This document shows, one piece after another, positions 26,140 to 37,275 of a DNA stretch of 61,046 bases; positions within the stretch are counted from its first letter, which is position 1, and every line of letters begins with the position of its first letter. The stretch lies in contig JAHYYK010000003.1 in assembly GCA_019425005.1 (NCBI GenBank), positions 5,875-66,920 on the forward strand. Direction: 5' to 3'. The notes below the pieces were generated by a model that was given only the letters and a program-made list of their open reading frames with translations, had not been told where the DNA came from and ran no database searches. The DNA comes from Collinsella sp. (GTDB lineage: Bacteria > Actinomycetota > Coriobacteriia > Coriobacteriales > Coriobacteriaceae). The translations under genes and the position numbers were made by a program.

Positions 26140-26224
26140 AAGATATGTCAATCGTTTTCATATGTCAAACGTTTTCACACCAATACGTCTTTTCGCAGTT
26201 CCAGTCGTCGGCAAACGGTTGACA
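26140..26224 (-). promoter_or_regulatory. Promoter and LacI-type operators of the fructoside operon
   Basis: On minus, TTGACA (26163-26168), a 17-nt spacer and TATCTT (26140-26145) form a near-consensus promoter. Two operators, TGAAAACGTTTGACA and TGAAAACGATTGACA, overlap it as direct repeats, and a third, TGTCAACCGTTTG, lies at 26212-26224. All are centred on CG as usual for LacI proteins. Confidence 0.8.
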
Positions 26225-26280
26225 TATGCCGGTGAACGGTCATCAGAGGCGTTTGAGGAATTCTTTTGGCACGGGATGAA

Positions 26281-27291
26281 CTACGCGGTTTTGCCCTCAA
26301 TGAGTTCAACGGGGAGCTCGATATTCGATTCGGGATTATCGCCGTTAATAAGAGCGATGATGGATTGCGCCGCGAGCTCTCCGATGCGATCGATATCTTG
26401 ACGTACGGTTGTTAAGTCAGGCATAAACGTCATAGTTCGGCGGGCACCATCCGCGCCCACGACCTTAATATCGTCTGGAGCGCTCAAGCCGCGCTGCTTC
26501 ATCACGTTGAGACAGATGGCCGCCATCGTATCGTCTCCCGCAAAGATGCCGTCAATATCGGGGTTCTCATCGAGGATCTTCGCAACGACCGCGCCCTTTT
26601 CGTCGTCGGGCTTAACGAACTCAACCTCACGGACAAGCGCGGACAAACCGGCCTGCTCAACAACATCGAGGTAGGCATCGGTACGCTTATTGGCAGGCAT
26701 GCGCATGCGGCTATTGCTGCGCAGGCACAGGATACGCCTGCAGCCGTCATCAATCAGACGGCGCGTGGCGAGCTCGCCGATGCCATAGCTGTCACTTGCA
26801 ATCTGGACAGAGCCCTCGCCAAGATCGCAGTCGATGCCAACCAGGCTCAAGCCCATCTCGGCATATGCCTCGGCACCGATATTGAGGGAGTTGACGATGA
26901 CGCCGTCGACCATATTGCGGCGGAGCATGTCAATATAGGAACGCTCAAGATCGGGTCGATTGGCGCTGTTGCACAGCAACATCTTAAAACCGTTTTCCGC
27001 TAACGTGCGCTCGACCGCCTGCACAACCTGAGCATGGAACGGGCTGCTCACAAAGGGAACAATCATGCCGATAAGGTTCAGGCGACCGTTGAGCATGGCA
27101 CGGGCGATATCGTTGGGCGTGTAATTGATGCGCTCCATCGCCGCATGGACTTTATCGCGGGTTTCCTGGCTAATGTAGCCGCGATTATTAAGCACGCGAG
27201 ATACCGTAGTAGGCGAAACCCCCGCCACCGCTGCAACTTCCTTGATGCCAGGCTTAGCCGTATCTTTAGAACGAGCACTCTCGCGAGCCAT
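26281..27291 (-). CDS. LacI-family regulator of the fructoside operon
   Basis: 336 residues: N-terminal helix-turn-helix (KEVAAVAGVSPTTVSRVLNN) and a periplasmic-binding-protein-like sensor domain (from about residue 60). Likely a repressor released by the imported sugar or its phosphate. It lies directly upstream of the GH32/PTS operon on the same strand, whose promoter carries three CG-centred operators; a similar site, TGTCATACGTTTACA (27312-27326), lies just before its own start, which suggests autoregulation. The ATG at 27291 follows GGGGGAGGG. Confidence 0.92.
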   Translation of the reverse strand: MARESARSKDTAKPGIKEVAAVAGVSPTTVSRVLNNRGYISQETRDKVHAAMERINYTPNDIARAMLNGRLNLIGMIVPFVSSPFHAQVVQAVERTLAENGFKMLLCNSANRPDLERSYIDMLRRNMVDGVIVNSLNIGAEAYAEMGLSLVGIDCDLGEGSVQIASDSYGIGELATRRLIDDGCRRILCLRSNSRMRMPANKRTDAYLDVVEQAGLSALVREVEFVKPDDEKGAVVAKILDENPDIDGIFAGDDTMAAICLNVMKQRGLSAPDDIKVVGADGARRTMTFMPDLTTVRQDIDRIGELAAQSIIALINGDNPESNIELPVELIEGKTA

Positions 27292-27439
27292 AGCACCCTC
27301 CCCCATCAACATGTCATACGTTTACATACGAACAAAGCATACCCCAACAACAGCGGGAAGACGGTAACAGCACAAGTAAGTAAACGACTCATCCAAATAA
27401 TTAGGAGAGTTCCGCCTAAAGGGTGACTCCGAAGAACCC

Positions 27440-27569
27440 CGCCGGGCCGCTTTGGGTTACTTTCCAAAACATTTCCGCAGGACGCAAAGGGCTCCGCCGC
27501 GCGAAGCGCGCAGCGGAGCCCTTTGCATGTCCGAGGACGTTTTGGAAAGTAACCCAAAGCGGCCCGGCG
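27440..27569 (-). repeat. Class A palindrome, copy 5 (3' of the glycyl-radical gene)
   Basis: Perfect 31-bp outer helix (27440-27470 with 27539-27569). On minus: loop GTCCTC / TGCGGAAAT, helix GGAC/GTCC, AT bulge, inner helix 27484-27502 with 27508-27526 (one wobble on the minus strand). It starts 22 nt after the stop at 27592, in sense. Confidence 0.9.
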
Positions 27570-27591
27570 ATCCTGCGGGAGTTAAACCCCT

Positions 27592-27843
27592 TTAGAACTT
27601 GTCGTGGAAGGTACGCGCAATGACCTCGTCCTGCTGCTCCTTGGTGAGCGTGTGGAAGTTCACGGCATAGCCGGAAACGCGGATGGTCAGCTGCGGGTAC
27701 TTCTCGGGGTGAGCCTGAGCGTCGAGCAGCGTCTCACGGTTGAAGACGTTGATGTTCAGGTGGTGGCCACCCTTCTCGGCGTAAGCGTCGAGCATGTGGA
27801 CCAGGTTATCGGCCTGAGTCTCAGAAACTTCAGAAACCTTCAT
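27592..27843 (-). CDS. grcA: Separate glycyl-radical chain of pyruvate formate-lyase (GrcA-like)
   Basis: 83 residues, matching the last 80 or so residues of PflB: HHLNINVFNRETLLDA, PEKYPQLTIRVSGYAVNF with radical Gly58, and LTKEQQDEVIARTFHDKF. E. coli GrcA is a longer spare part for oxygen-damaged PFL. Here it appears to be the only glycyl-radical domain, since the catalytic chain at 27929 ends exactly where this sequence begins. Own RBS GAAGGAGACACATT. It lies 85 nt downstream of the large gene, past two hairpins. Activated by PflA. Confidence 0.93.
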   Translation of the reverse strand: MKVSEVSETQADNLVHMLDAYAEKGGHHLNINVFNRETLLDAQAHPEKYPQLTIRVSGYAVNFHTLTKEQQDEVIARTFHDKF

Positions 27844-27865
27844 AATGTGTCTCCTTCGATTAATA

Positions 27866-27926
27866 GGCGCCGGCCGAAACCGGCGCACTAATCAGTAATC
27901 GTTATTGTTAGTATAGCACTAACAAT
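27866..27926 (-). promoter_or_regulatory. Two hairpins in the pfl intercistronic gap
   Basis: 27904-27926: ATTGTTAGT/ACTAACAAT with a 5-nt loop, starting 2 nt past the large-chain stop; the palindrome also resembles a redox-regulator (Rex-like) site. 27866-27886: GCGCCGG/CCGGCGC. Both could set the ratio of the two chains by processing or partial termination. Role inferred. Confidence 0.6.
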
Positions 27927-27928
27927 AG

Positions 27929-29980
<2,052 letters not shown>

Positions 29981-30374
29981 TGTGCAACCACGCTCCTAGT
30001 TACGTGTAATGCGGCGCTCTCTCACACCGCTGCTTATTGAATTCTTGAATTTTCGGCTTGCACTACCGGCTTCTTCCGTTCTTCACCACACGTTGGTGCA
30101 GGGAAAACGTTTGTCCACCTTGGAACTACAACCCAAAACCCAAGATTTCACCCGTCTGAGAAGGATAACATAGCGACCCTCTCCATCTGGGCTGTTATAT
30201 GTTTCTTTTTTTATATCATAATGGCGTTTTTTACAAACCCGCAGGAAATGCGAGCGCGAACAACTACCGTTCACCGATTTGTATGTTATTTTTCCTTGCC
30301 TTTGTACGACGTTCGCTCTAGCTGTTATGCCAGCTTTAGCAGGGTAAAGTGTCCCAAAGACCCTACAGAAACTG
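29981..30374. other. Intergenic region upstream of pflB
   Basis: 394 bp without a convincing gene. It is AT-richer than its surroundings (for example TTTCTTTTTTTATATCATAATGG near 30199-30222) and should hold the pflB promoter. No clear FNR or Rex site was found. Confidence 0.5.
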
Positions 30375-30408
30375 CAGGGCGGCCACGGGATCCCCCGTGG
30401 CCGCCCTG
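30375..30408 (-). terminator. Strong hairpin after the KdgT-type gene
   Basis: Perfect 15-bp stem CAGGGCGGCCACGGG/CCCGTGGCCGCCCTG with a 4-nt loop, 38 nt past the stop on minus. The U-run is poor, but the palindrome should act in both directions between the two units. Confidence 0.65.
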
Positions 30409-30446
30409 TGGCGTAGCTAGTTTTTAGCTTTGATTACCGTTTGGCA

Positions 30447-31463
30447 TTAGGCGGCTGCGGAGGCCTTGTCGGTCGTTGCCTTGCCGTTGCTCTGCTGGCC
30501 CTCAAAATGCTTGTAGCACCAGCTGGTGACCAGCGGGGTCAAAATAGCCGTAACGATTGCGCAGGCAGCAACCTGTGCCGTGGCCGTCGCGAGCACCGCG
30601 CCGCCGTACATGGCCTCGTTGACGCTTGCCATGGCAGCGGGCGTGGCCACATTGGCTCCGGCGCAGCTCGAAATGGCCGCACCTGCGACACCCGTACCGC
30701 CCGTGAGCTTATCGACCGCGATAACGGGAATTGCAAAGACCACCGAGCAGATCACGCCGAGCAGGATGCCGGGGAGACCGCCATTAATGAGCTGGCCAAA
30801 GGTCATGGTCGAGCCCATGGCAAAGAAGACGAGCACGATGATGGCGGAAAGTGCCGGTGCCATCATCTTCTTAAAGCTCGGGAAGAGGTTGCCCAGAATA
30901 ATGCCGACGACGATCGGCAGGATGGCGCCCACGAGCGACCAGCCGATCGGAGCCTGACCGGCAGCGCCGAGCACGATCATCGTGACCGGAGGGCCGACAA
31001 CCAGCGTGGTGATGGCGACGGCGCCACGCTCGGCCTCATTGCCCATGGTGCCCATCAGACCAGCGTACATAGCGTTGTTGGCGCCGGTGCAAGCCGCCAG
31101 CATCACCATGGCAGAGATGCCAAACAGGTTGTCGTTGAACACATAAAGGATGAGCAGCGACACGGCAACGACCACGATCTGCTTGACGGCGATGATGATG
31201 GCGCCGCGTGCAGCGGCGGCAGGAGCACTCTTAAACGAAATCGTCGTACCGACGATGAGCAAAAAAGCGCCCACGAGCGGGCCTGCGCCCTGCTGGGTCA
31301 TACCAAGCGTAAAGCTGCCGAGCGTTTTGAACAGGTCGGGGAATAGCGTGTTGAGCAGGCAGCCCAGCAAAAGCGGCACCAAAATATTGGCACCCGGGAT
31401 GGAGGACATCTTAAAGAACGGCTCCTTTGCCGCCGGCGCCTCCACCGCAGTCGATTCACTCAT
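30447..31463 (-). CDS. kdgT: 2-keto-3-deoxygluconate permease (KdgT family)
   Basis: 338 residues, about ten membrane helices, Ala/Gly-rich. Proton-coupled uptake of 2-keto-3-deoxygluconate, a product of pectin and uronate breakdown. Characteristic stretches: SIPGANILVPLLLGCLLNTLFPDLF, AACTGANNAMYAGLMGTMG and ISSCAGANVATPAAMA. Perfect RBS AAAGGAGATATAT before the ATG at 31463. It follows an SDR dehydrogenase gene by 108 nt on the same strand, as expected for a sugar-acid uptake and oxidation pair. The substrate is inferred from the family. Confidence 0.9.
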   Translation of the reverse strand: MSESTAVEAPAAKEPFFKMSSIPGANILVPLLLGCLLNTLFPDLFKTLGSFTLGMTQQGAGPLVGAFLLIVGTTISFKSAPAAAARGAIIIAVKQIVVVAVSLLILYVFNDNLFGISAMVMLAACTGANNAMYAGLMGTMGNEAERGAVAITTLVVGPPVTMIVLGAAGQAPIGWSLVGAILPIVVGIILGNLFPSFKKMMAPALSAIIVLVFFAMGSTMTFGQLINGGLPGILLGVICSVVFAIPVIAVDKLTGGTGVAGAAISSCAGANVATPAAMASVNEAMYGGAVLATATAQVAACAIVTAILTPLVTSWCYKHFEGQQSNGKATTDKASAAA

Positions 31464-31571
31464 ATATATCTCCTTTGGATGCATGCGAATCGTAGCCGCA
31501 CGCGCCTATATCAGAAAGAAGGCGACGGTCCCGAGTCGCAGGAGCCGTCGCCGAATAATCGTCGTGGGGTA

Positions 31572-32321
31572 TTACCCGTCCAGGACGATGCCGCCGTCGC
31601 AGTCGCCGATCTCGCCGTTCACGAAGCTGGCGAGGTCGGAAGCGAAGAACAGCACCATCTGCGCAGGCTCGCTGGCCTGGGCAGCGCGGCCCAGAGGAAT
31701 ACCGTTGATGATGCGCTGAGAGTTCTCGTCAGAGAGAATCGAGGTCATATCGGTCAACGTGAGCGACGGGCACACGGCGTTGCAGCGAACGCCAAACTTG
31801 CCGCCCTCCTTGGCGACCGCCTTGGTAAGGCCGTTGACACCGGCCTTGGAGCTCGCGTAGGCAGCGGTGCCAAGCAGGCCGCCGCCGATCTTGCCAGCAA
31901 CGGAGCTCACGTTGACGATAGTGCCGGCATGCGCCGCCTTAAAGTGCGGGTACACGGCGTTCATCATAGTGAAGGTACCGTTGAGGTTGATATCGATAGT
32001 GCGGCGCCACTCGGTGTCATCGATCTCGTCGAACTTCTTGGTGCTGATGACGCCAGCGCAGTTAATCAAGATGTTGGTTTGCGGCAGGTCCGTAAAAATC
32101 TGCTCGACGGTCTCGCGCGCCTTGGGCGCATCGGCGACATCGAGCTGATAGAACTTGTTGCCCTCGCCAAGCTCGGCCACTGCGGCCTCGCCCTTAGCAG
32201 CGTTCCTTGCGATGAGCGCGACATGTCCGCCGCCCGCGACGATGCCCTTGGCGATCTCGAGGCCAATGCCCTGAGTGCCGCCCGTGACAATCGCGGTCTT
32301 GCCCGTGAAGTCAAATGCCAT
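31572..32321 (-). CDS. SDR-family dehydrogenase (gluconate 5-dehydrogenase/KduD-like)
   Basis: 249 residues, classical short-chain dehydrogenase: cofactor loop TGGTQGIG near residues 11-18, NCAG in ILINCAGVIS, catalytic Ser in NVSSVAG, and YASSK as Tyr-x3-Lys. Next to a ketodeoxygluconate permease it is probably a sugar-acid oxidoreductase, but the fold is shared with 3-oxoacyl-ACP reductase. The ATG at 32321 is preferred over upstream starts because the protein then begins MAFDFTGKTAIVTGG. First gene of the pair with kdgT. Confidence 0.85.
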   Translation of the reverse strand: MAFDFTGKTAIVTGGTQGIGLEIAKGIVAGGGHVALIARNAAKGEAAVAELGEGNKFYQLDVADAPKARETVEQIFTDLPQTNILINCAGVISTKKFDEIDDTEWRRTIDINLNGTFTMMNAVYPHFKAAHAGTIVNVSSVAGKIGGGLLGTAAYASSKAGVNGLTKAVAKEGGKFGVRCNAVCPSLTLTDMTSILSDENSQRIINGIPLGRAAQASEPAQMVLFFASDLASFVNGEIGDCDGGIVLDG

Positions 32322-32573
32322 GACTCCATCCCCCTTTATGTAAGGTGTCTCCTTGCGGGAAGTTGGAGCATCGCACGTGGCGATTATATGAGTCCCAGTC
32401 GTCATGGTGGTGACAACCCCTCGCCTAACCGCGGGCATAATAGTTCTTTAAAACGCTTCAGCAATTGAATTATTTTAAGTCTTAATGAGCTCTTAATATT
32501 GCCCACTGTATGAGGCCCGCGTATGGGGGTATCATCTTTCACCGAAAATAGTTTTTAGTGTTAGGGGTTTTCG

Positions 32574-33023
32574 GTGGAAGATACCGATTTCCGTGAACTT
32601 GGGCGCCAGCTCCTTACCGAGTTCGGCAGCATGCATCAGCGCATTTCGCGCTTTGCGGACAAAGCCCTCGGCGGCGAGATGGCCGTCATGCGCGCCCTCA
32701 TACTCGCCGGCGGTTCGCTCACGCCGAGCGAACTCGCTGATCGCGCCTGGGTCTCGAGTGCCCGCATCGCCAATATCCTACGCGCTCTCGAAGCCAAGGG
32801 CTGGGTCGAGCGCGAGCACTCAAAGACCGACCGTCGTCGCGTGCACGTCACGGTGACCGACAAAGGATTCCAGGATCTCGAAATCAAACGTCGGGAATTC
32901 GAGAACCGCACTGCGGCTTTCCTCGAGCAGCTCGGCGAAACAGATACCCAAGAGATGGTGCGCCTTCTTAGACGTGCCAACGAAATTATCGACCGCAATC
33001 AAGAAAGGAGAGATGCCGAGTGA
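32574..33023 (+). CDS. MarR-family regulator
   Basis: 149 residues, winged helix: SLTPSELADRAWVSSARIANILRALEAKGWVERE and the wing HSKTDRRRVHVTVTDKG. MarR proteins are usually repressors released by small phenolic or drug-like ligands. It starts at GTG 32574 after AGGGG and overlaps the exporter gene by 4 nt (GTGA), so it is co-transcribed and coupled with the ABC pair it probably controls. The intergenic DNA before it (32440-32573) is AT-rich and should hold the promoter and operator. Confidence 0.93.
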   Translation: MEDTDFRELGRQLLTEFGSMHQRISRFADKALGGEMAVMRALILAGGSLTPSELADRAWVSSARIANILRALEAKGWVEREHSKTDRRRVHVTVTDKGFQDLEIKRREFENRTAAFLEQLGETDTQEMVRLLRRANEIIDRNQERRDAE

Positions 33024-35386
33024 GGATTCTCAAGCTCTTTAAAAAACATATCCTGGCACTGTTCGCAGCTATCGTACTTATCGTAATCAGCTGCAACGCC
33101 GATCTGGCACTGCCTACCTATATGAGCGACATCGTCGACGTGGGTGTGCAGCAAGGCGGCATCGCGTCGCCCGTACCCGACACCATCCGCGCCGAATCGC
33201 TCGACGACCTCGAACTCTTTATGAGCGCCAAGGACGCCAAGACGGTAGAAGCTGCGTTTGGCAAGGCAGACAAAAACGGGATTCGCACGTACAAGGGAAC
33301 CGAGGATGAGCGCGCCGACGGCAGCAAGCTCGCCGATATCATGAGTCTGCCCGAGACCGTCGTCCTTTCGCTCAACCAGGGTATTGACGCCAACTCCATG
33401 GGTGACATGATGGGCACGTCCGGTGAGAAAGACAACAGCGGCGCTCAGGCCATACCCACGCCCGAGCAGATGGCGGCGATGACGCCCGAGCAACTCGCCG
33501 AGATGCAGCAGAAGGCCGCAGCCGCGCAGAGCATGCAAAAACAGATTGATGCCGACGGCGGTAAGATCACCATGAAGAGCCTGCGCTTGGGTGTCGAGGG
33601 CGGTCTGGTAGACCAAATCAAGCTCGTCGAGGGCGCCAACCAAATGGCGGACAAAATGGGCTCCATGTCGGGCTCCATCGTGACCCAGCGCGCCGTGAGC
33701 TATGTACAGGACGAGTACAAGGCACAGGGCATCGACCCCGCCGACGTGCAGAACGCCTACCTCAGCCGCATGGCGACCACGATGTTTGGGCTGTGCCTGG
33801 TGTCGCTCGTCGCCACCATCCTGACCGGTGCCGTGGCTTCGCGCACCGCCTGCTCCATCGCCCGCGACCTGCGCCGCGAGACCTTCAACAAGGTTATGCA
33901 CTTCTCGCCGGCCGAGGTGGGCAAGTTTAGCCAGGCCTCGCTCATTACCCGCTGCACCAACGACATTCAGCAGATCCAGATGGCTGCAACCCTGTTTATC
34001 CGCATGTGTCTGATGGCCCCCGTCATGGGCATCGTCGCCGTCATGCGCGTCCTGGCTAACCATACCGGCCTGGAGTGGACCATCGCCGTTGCCATCATCG
34101 CGGTCTCGGCCGTCGTCGGCGTGCTCATGGGCCTCACCATGCCCAAGTTCAAAAAGATGCAGAGCTTTGTGGACCGTGTGAACCTTACCGCCCGCGAGCT
34201 GCTCGACGGTCTTATGCCCATCCGCTCGTTCAACCGCGAGGAGCATGAGCTCGAGCGTTTTGACAAGGCATCACTCGACCTGATGACCACACAGCTCTAC
34301 ACCAACCGCGCCATGAGCTTTATGATGCCGCTCATGATGCTCGTTATGAACTGCATCACCGTGCTTATCGTCTGGTTTGGCGCGCAGGGCGTGTCCGACG
34401 GTGTGATGCAGGTCGGCAACATGATGGCGTTCATCTCCTACACCATGCAGATCGTCATGGCGTTTATGATCCTCACCATGGTTTCGGTCATCCTGCCCCG
34501 CGCCGAGGTCGCAGCCGAGCGCGTGGAAGAGGTCATCACTTGCCCCACGAGCATCAACGACCCCGTCTCGCCCAAACTGCCCGCAGCCAGCGCGCCGCGC
34601 GGTGAGCTCACCTTCCGCGACGTGAGCTTCCAGTATCCCGATGCCCGCGCCGACGTCATTAGCGGCGTAAACTTCACCACGCATGCCGGTCAGATGCTCG
34701 GCATCATTGGCTCCACGGGCTCGGGCAAGTCCACGCTTGTGCAGTTGATTCCGCGCCTGTACGACGTCACGGGCGGCAGCATTTCGCTCGACGGCATCGA
34801 CGTGCGCGACATGACCCTTTCCGAGCTTCGCCGCCGCATTGGTTACATCCCGCAGCAGGGGCGTCTGTTCTCGGGCACCGTCGAGAGCAACCTCAAGTTT
34901 GCCGGCGACATGGTGAGCGACGAGGACATGCACGAGGCCGCGCGCATCGCCCAAGCCGAGGACTTTATCGCCGAGCGCGAGGGCGGCTACGACTCCCCCA
35001 TCAGTCAGGGCGGCTCCAATGTCTCGGGCGGTCAGCGCCAGCGTCTGGCCATCGCACGCGCGTTGGCCAAAAAGCCCGAGGTCGTGGTGTTCGATGACTC
35101 GTTTAGCGCCCTCGACTACAAGACCGATGCTCGCTTGCGCGAGGAGCTTGCCAAAAACGTTACCGACGCCGCGCTCGTGGTCGTGGCCCAGCGCATCGCG
35201 ACCATCATGCACGCCGACCAGATCATCGTGCTCGACGACGGCCACGTGGTGGGCACCGGCACGCACGAGGAGCTGCTGCACAACTGCCCGGCGTACCTGG
35301 AGATCGCACAGTCGCAGCTTTCCGCCGAGGAGTTGGGGCTTACCCAAGAAGAGATTGAAGCCGTCATGGAAGGAGGCGAGCGCTAA
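33020..35386 (+). CDS. Heterodimeric ABC exporter subunit 1, with large extracellular insertion
   Basis: 788 residues. Transmembrane helix 1 (about 11-30) is followed by about 200 residues outside the membrane before helix 2 (about 252), far more than usual; the insertion contains a Met/Ala/Gln-rich stretch (TPEQMAAMTPEQLAEMQQ). Then five helices and a nucleotide-binding domain: Walker A GSTGSGKST, signature VSGGQRQRLAIARAL, Walker B VVVFDDSFSALD. The residue after the Walker B Asp is Asp instead of Glu, as in the degenerate half of heterodimeric exporters. GTG start; overlaps marR by 4 nt and the next gene by 1 nt. Confidence 0.93.
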   Translation: MRILKLFKKHILALFAAIVLIVISCNADLALPTYMSDIVDVGVQQGGIASPVPDTIRAESLDDLELFMSAKDAKTVEAAFGKADKNGIRTYKGTEDERADGSKLADIMSLPETVVLSLNQGIDANSMGDMMGTSGEKDNSGAQAIPTPEQMAAMTPEQLAEMQQKAAAAQSMQKQIDADGGKITMKSLRLGVEGGLVDQIKLVEGANQMADKMGSMSGSIVTQRAVSYVQDEYKAQGIDPADVQNAYLSRMATTMFGLCLVSLVATILTGAVASRTACSIARDLRRETFNKVMHFSPAEVGKFSQASLITRCTNDIQQIQMAATLFIRMCLMAPVMGIVAVMRVLANHTGLEWTIAVAIIAVSAVVGVLMGLTMPKFKKMQSFVDRVNLTARELLDGLMPIRSFNREEHELERFDKASLDLMTTQLYTNRAMSFMMPLMMLVMNCITVLIVWFGAQGVSDGVMQVGNMMAFISYTMQIVMAFMILTMVSVILPRAEVAAERVEEVITCPTSINDPVSPKLPAASAPRGELTFRDVSFQYPDARADVISGVNFTTHAGQMLGIIGSTGSGKSTLVQLIPRLYDVTGGSISLDGIDVRDMTLSELRRRIGYIPQQGRLFSGTVESNLKFAGDMVSDEDMHEAARIAQAEDFIAEREGGYDSPISQGGSNVSGGQRQRLAIARALAKKPEVVVFDDSFSALDYKTDARLREELAKNVTDAALVVVAQRIATIMHADQIIVLDDGHVVGTGTHEELLHNCPAYLEIAQSQLSAEELGLTQEEIEAVMEGGER

Positions 35387-37242
35387 TGGCAGACGAGACC
35401 AAGACTCAGATTCCTAAGCCCACCCGCCGGCGCGGTCCCATGGGCCGCATGGGTGGCATGGGCCGCGGCGAAAAGGCCAAGGACTTTAAGGGCACCATGA
35501 GGCAGCTACTCGGCTATATCGGTCAGCACAAGATTGCCGTGTTTGCCGCCGTCGCCTTTGCCGTGTGCTCGGTCATCTTTAACATTGTGGGACCCAAGGT
35601 GCTCGGCCAGGTTACGACCAAACTGTTCGAAGGCCTGGTCTCCAAGGTCAACGGTACCGGCGATGTCGACTTTGCCTGGATCGCCAAGACGCTCGGCTTT
35701 TTGCTCTGTCTGTATCTGGCAAGCTCTGTCTGCAGCCTGATCCAAGGCTGGCTCATGACCGGCGTCACGCAAAAAATTTGTTATCGCATGCGCAAGGAGA
35801 TCGCCGCCAAGATCGCCGTCGTTCCGATGAGTTACTTCAACGGCCACAGCAAGGGCGACGTACTCAGTCGCATCACCAACGACGTCGATACGCTCGGCCA
35901 GTCGCTCAACCAAAGCGTGACGCAGCTCATCACGTCTGTCACGCAGATTATCGGCGTGCTCGTCATGATGCTGTCGATCAGTCTGCCGCTCACCGGCGTC
36001 ACCGTGCTCACGCTGCCGGCCGCCGCGATTATCCTGGCTGTGATGATTCACTTCTCGCAGCCGTACTTCCGCGAGCAGCAGCAGGTTCTGGGCACCGTCA
36101 ACGGCATTATCGAGGAGGACTTTGCCGGCCAGAACGTTATTCAGGTGTTCGACCGCGCCGAGGCCTCGATCGAGGAGTTCGACAGGGAGAACGACCGCCT
36201 CTTTATTAGTGGCTGGCGCTCGCAGTTCCTGTCGGGCCTGATGATGCCGCTTATGAGCTTGGTGGGCAACATGGGCTACGTGGGCGTCGTCGTGGTGGGC
36301 GCGCAGCTCGCGCTGACCGGCAATGCCACACCCGGCGACATTCAGAGCTTTATCCAGTACGTTCGCAACTTTACGCAACCCGTGCAGCAGCTGGGCAACG
36401 TGAGCAACACGATGCAGTCGATGGCCGCCGCCACCGAGCGTGTCTTTGAGTTCTTGGCCGCGCCCGAGGAGGAGCAGAAGGCCGACGCGCAGATCCCCGA
36501 GAAGCGCCCCGGCCACGTGGAGTTTGACCACGTCAAGTTTGGTTACACGCCCGACAAGACCATCATCCACGACTTTAGCTGCGAGGCGCAGCCCGGCCAG
36601 ACCATCGCCATCGTCGGCCCCACCGGCGCCGGCAAAACCACGCTCATTAAGCTGCTGCAGCGCTTTTACGACGTGGACGACGGTTCGCTGCGCGTCGAGG
36701 GCGTCGACGTGCGCGACTGGGACCGCGCGGCGCTGCGCGGCGAGTTTGCCATGGTGCTGCAGGACACCTGGCTGTTTAACGGCACCATCCGCGAGAACAT
36801 CCGCTACGGACGCCCCGATGCGACCGACGCCGAGGTCGAGGCCGCCGCACGCGCCGCACGCTGCGACCACTTTATCCATACGCTCGCCGGTGGCTACGAC
36901 TTTATGATCAACGAGGAGGGCACTAACCTGTCGCAGGGTCAGCGCCAACTCGTGACCATCGCCCGTGCCATTTTGGCCGACCGCCCGGCGCTGATTCTGG
37001 ACGAGGCGACCTCCAACGTCGATACCCGTACCGAGGAGCTTATTCAGCGCGCCATGGATGCGCTGATGCAGGGCCGCACGAGCTTTGTCATCGCGCATCG
37101 CCTGTCCACGATCCGCAACGCCGACGTGATCTTGGTGATTCGCGACGGCGACATCGTCGAGAAGGGCACGCACGACGAGCTGCTCGCCCAAGGCGGCTTC
37201 TACGCCGACCTGTACAATTCGCAGTTCGACGAAGCGGCGTAA
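35386..37242 (+). CDS. Heterodimeric ABC exporter subunit 2
   Basis: 618 residues: a Gly/Met/Arg-rich N-terminal tail (MGRMGGMGRG), six membrane helices (about 45-330) and a complete nucleotide-binding domain with Walker A GPTGAGKTT, signature LSQGQRQLVTIARAI and Walker B LILDEATSNVD carrying the catalytic Glu. This half keeps the consensus Glu that subunit 1 lacks, so the two should form one asymmetric exporter. It overlaps the previous stop by one base (TAATG). A strong terminator follows at 37276. With MarR control the likely role is efflux of toxic or antimicrobial compounds, which is inference. Confidence 0.95.
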   Translation: MADETKTQIPKPTRRRGPMGRMGGMGRGEKAKDFKGTMRQLLGYIGQHKIAVFAAVAFAVCSVIFNIVGPKVLGQVTTKLFEGLVSKVNGTGDVDFAWIAKTLGFLLCLYLASSVCSLIQGWLMTGVTQKICYRMRKEIAAKIAVVPMSYFNGHSKGDVLSRITNDVDTLGQSLNQSVTQLITSVTQIIGVLVMMLSISLPLTGVTVLTLPAAAIILAVMIHFSQPYFREQQQVLGTVNGIIEEDFAGQNVIQVFDRAEASIEEFDRENDRLFISGWRSQFLSGLMMPLMSLVGNMGYVGVVVVGAQLALTGNATPGDIQSFIQYVRNFTQPVQQLGNVSNTMQSMAAATERVFEFLAAPEEEQKADAQIPEKRPGHVEFDHVKFGYTPDKTIIHDFSCEAQPGQTIAIVGPTGAGKTTLIKLLQRFYDVDDGSLRVEGVDVRDWDRAALRGEFAMVLQDTWLFNGTIRENIRYGRPDATDAEVEAAARAARCDHFIHTLAGGYDFMINEEGTNLSQGQRQLVTIARAILADRPALILDEATSNVDTRTEELIQRAMDALMQGRTSFVIAHRLSTIRNADVILVIRDGDIVEKGTHDELLAQGGFYADLYNSQFDEAA

Positions 37243-37275
37243 ATTCTGCCGCAGGGAACGAATAACGCCCGAGAA

